This document shows positions 63,042 to 64,000 of a stretch of 64,000 nucleotides of DNA, one piece after another. The notes below the pieces were generated by a model. The model saw only the letters and a program-made list of their open reading frames with translations, did not search any database and was not told the origin of the DNA. Source of the DNA: Microbacterium sp. JZ31 (GTDB lineage Bacteria; Actinomycetota; Actinomycetes; Actinomycetales; Microbacteriaceae). The position numbers and the translations under genes are program-made. The stretch's first letter is position 1, and each line of letters begins with the position of its first letter. The DNA lies in the NCBI RefSeq assembly GCF_016805985.1, contig NZ_CP017661.1, positions 3,100,001 through 3,164,000 on the forward strand, given 5' to 3'.

Positions 63042-64000
63042 CCGGCCTCGCCCACGCAGTAGGTGAGCTCCACGGTCGATCGCACCGGCACGTCGCCCGC
63101 GCTCGGCGTCTGCGACTTCACCACCTGGGCGTCGTTCGCGGGACAGGACGCGTCCTCGATCACCTCGACCGTGAGGCCCAGCGCCTCCAGCTCGCCCTTG
63201 GCGAACTCGATCGTGCCGTTCTCGCGATAGTCGACGATCGTGACGCGGCCGGATGCCACCGTGAGGTTGACCGTCGACCCCTCCGGGACCTCCTCGCCTT
63301 CGGCCACCTCCTCGCCCGCGACATCTGCTGCCATGACCGTGTCGGCCTGCAGCTCGGGGTCGTTCTGAGGCGTGATGGAGCCGACTACCAGCCCGGCTTC
63401 CTGGATCGCGCGTCGCGCGCTCTCCTCGGTCAGCCCCTCGAGGGCCGGCACGGTCGAGACCCTCGGCCCCTCGGAGACGACGACCGTGATGTCGGTCTCC
63501 GGCGACACGGATTCGCCGGCCCCCGGCTCGGTCTCGATCACGATGCCCTCGGCGACCGTGTCGCTCGGCTCGGCCTCTGAGACGACCGACAGATCCTCGC
63601 CCTCAAGCTCCGTCGTCGCCCGCTCGAGCGTCATCCCGCTGACGTCCGGGACGATGCGACTGCTGGCGGGCACGGCCTCGAACGGTCGGGACGTGACCAC
63701 CCAGAACAGCACGGACGCGACGAGCACGGCGAGCAGCGCGACCCCGGCCCAGATCCAGGCGACGGGCGGGCCCGACTGCGTGCGCGTCATGGTGTTGTCG
63801 GTCGACAGCTGACGCAGCGACCGGGCCGTCTCCGCCGCCTGGCGGGGGTTGGGCCCGTAGAGCTCGCTGGTGAGCGCGCCGAGCTCGCGCTTGGACGGCG
63901 CCTTGCCGTCCGAGGCGGCGTCGAGCGCCTCGCGGAACGACGCGGCATCCGGGTACCGCTGGTACGGGTCCTTCGCGAGCGCGCGCAGCACGACGGGGTC
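63038..64000 (-). CDS. pknB: Serine/threonine protein kinase with PASTA domains (5' part beyond the window)
   Basis: About 320 C-terminal residues. First comes the end of the kinase domain (VVLRALAKDPYQRYPDAASFREAL), then a juxtamembrane linker, one helix (about 86 residues into the visible part, WIWAGVALLAVLVASVLFWV), and three PASTA repeats: IVPDVSGMTLERA, VPALEGLTEESARRAIQEAGL and a third with FAKGELEALGLTVEV. PASTA domains bind peptidoglycan fragments; PknB controls wall synthesis and division. Neighbours crgA and sortase fit a division/wall cluster. Confidence 0.95.
   Translation of the reverse strand, partial: DPVVLRALAKDPYQRYPDAASFREALDAASDGKAPSKRELGALTSELYGPNPRQAAETARSLRQLSTDNTMTRTQSGPPVAWIWAGVALLAVLVASVLFWVVTSRPFEAVPASSRIVPDVSGMTLERATTELEGEDLSVVSEAEPSDTVAEGIVIETEPGAGESVSPETDITVVVSEGPRVSTVPALEGLTEESARRAIQEAGLVVGSITPQNDPELQADTVMAADVAGEEVAEGEEVPEGSTVNLTVASGRVTIVDYRENGTIEFAKGELEALGLTVEVIEDASCPANDAQVVKSQTPSAGDVPVRSTVELTYCVGEAG

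Overview
The window is chromosomal DNA of a high-GC actinobacterium, most probably a Microbacterium or a close member of Microbacteriaceae. The evidence is the base composition, the actinobacterial origin neighbourhood (DUF6049-murJ-trxBA-parBA-rsmG-jag-yidC-yidD-rnpA-rpmH-dnaA-dnaN-recF-DUF721-gyrBA-DUF3566-tRNA-Ile-tRNA-Ala), actinobacterial families (CrgA, PASTA kinase, class E sortase, DUF4383, DUF3566), HspR/HAIR and CIRCE heat-shock sites, and many apparently leaderless start codons.

Layout. 1-6.8 kb: HxlR regulator with a VOC protein, a two-component system followed by an ABC exporter, a nitroreductase and an SMP-30 protein. 6.8-15.2 kb: a ClpB that lacks the N domain behind a perfect HAIR palindrome, small membrane proteins, a GlxA-type regulator with its own palindrome, two GT4 glycosyltransferases and the CCA-adding enzyme. 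15.2-21.9 kb: an accessory-looking stretch with a DMT transporter, a methyltransferase, CIRCE-controlled Hsp20, galK-galT and a divergent LacI regulator. 22-36.9 kb: DUF6049-murJ, DUF4383, trxB-trxA behind a SigR/SigH-like promoter, stress-type small genes, parB-parA, seven parS-like sites spread over about 2 kb with a broken diacylglycerol kinase gene between them, then rsmG-jag-yidC-yidD-rnpA-rpmH. 36.96-39.28 kb: oriC in two parts on either side of dnaA. 39.3-48.3 kb: dnaN-recF-DUF721-gyrB-gyrA-DUF3566 and two tRNAs. 48.3-58.1 kb: an IclR/GntP/CoA-transferase/HMG-CoA-lyase-like catabolic cluster, unknown membrane proteins, CsbD, and a TetR/micropeptide/MFS efflux module. 58.2-64 kb: NUDIX, AroQ, YbaK, cyclophilin, rhomboid, CrgA, class E sortase and the 3' part of pknB.

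Two general observations. First, five genes (a methyltransferase, parA, rsmG, yidC and the HMG-CoA-lyase-like gene) are each broken by exactly one missing base in or beside a G/C run. Because parA, yidC and rsmG are normally intact, I read this mainly as base-calling error. The diacylglycerol kinase carries several lesions and may be a real pseudogene. Second, many genes begin 6-7 nt after a TANNNT box, which suggests leaderless mRNAs.

The best candidate for an undescribed small system is the TetR regulator with two matching operators, two one-helix peptides of 27 and 38 residues, and a DHA2-type exporter (55830-58150). No CRISPR array, phage, insertion sequence, rRNA or riboswitch was seen.
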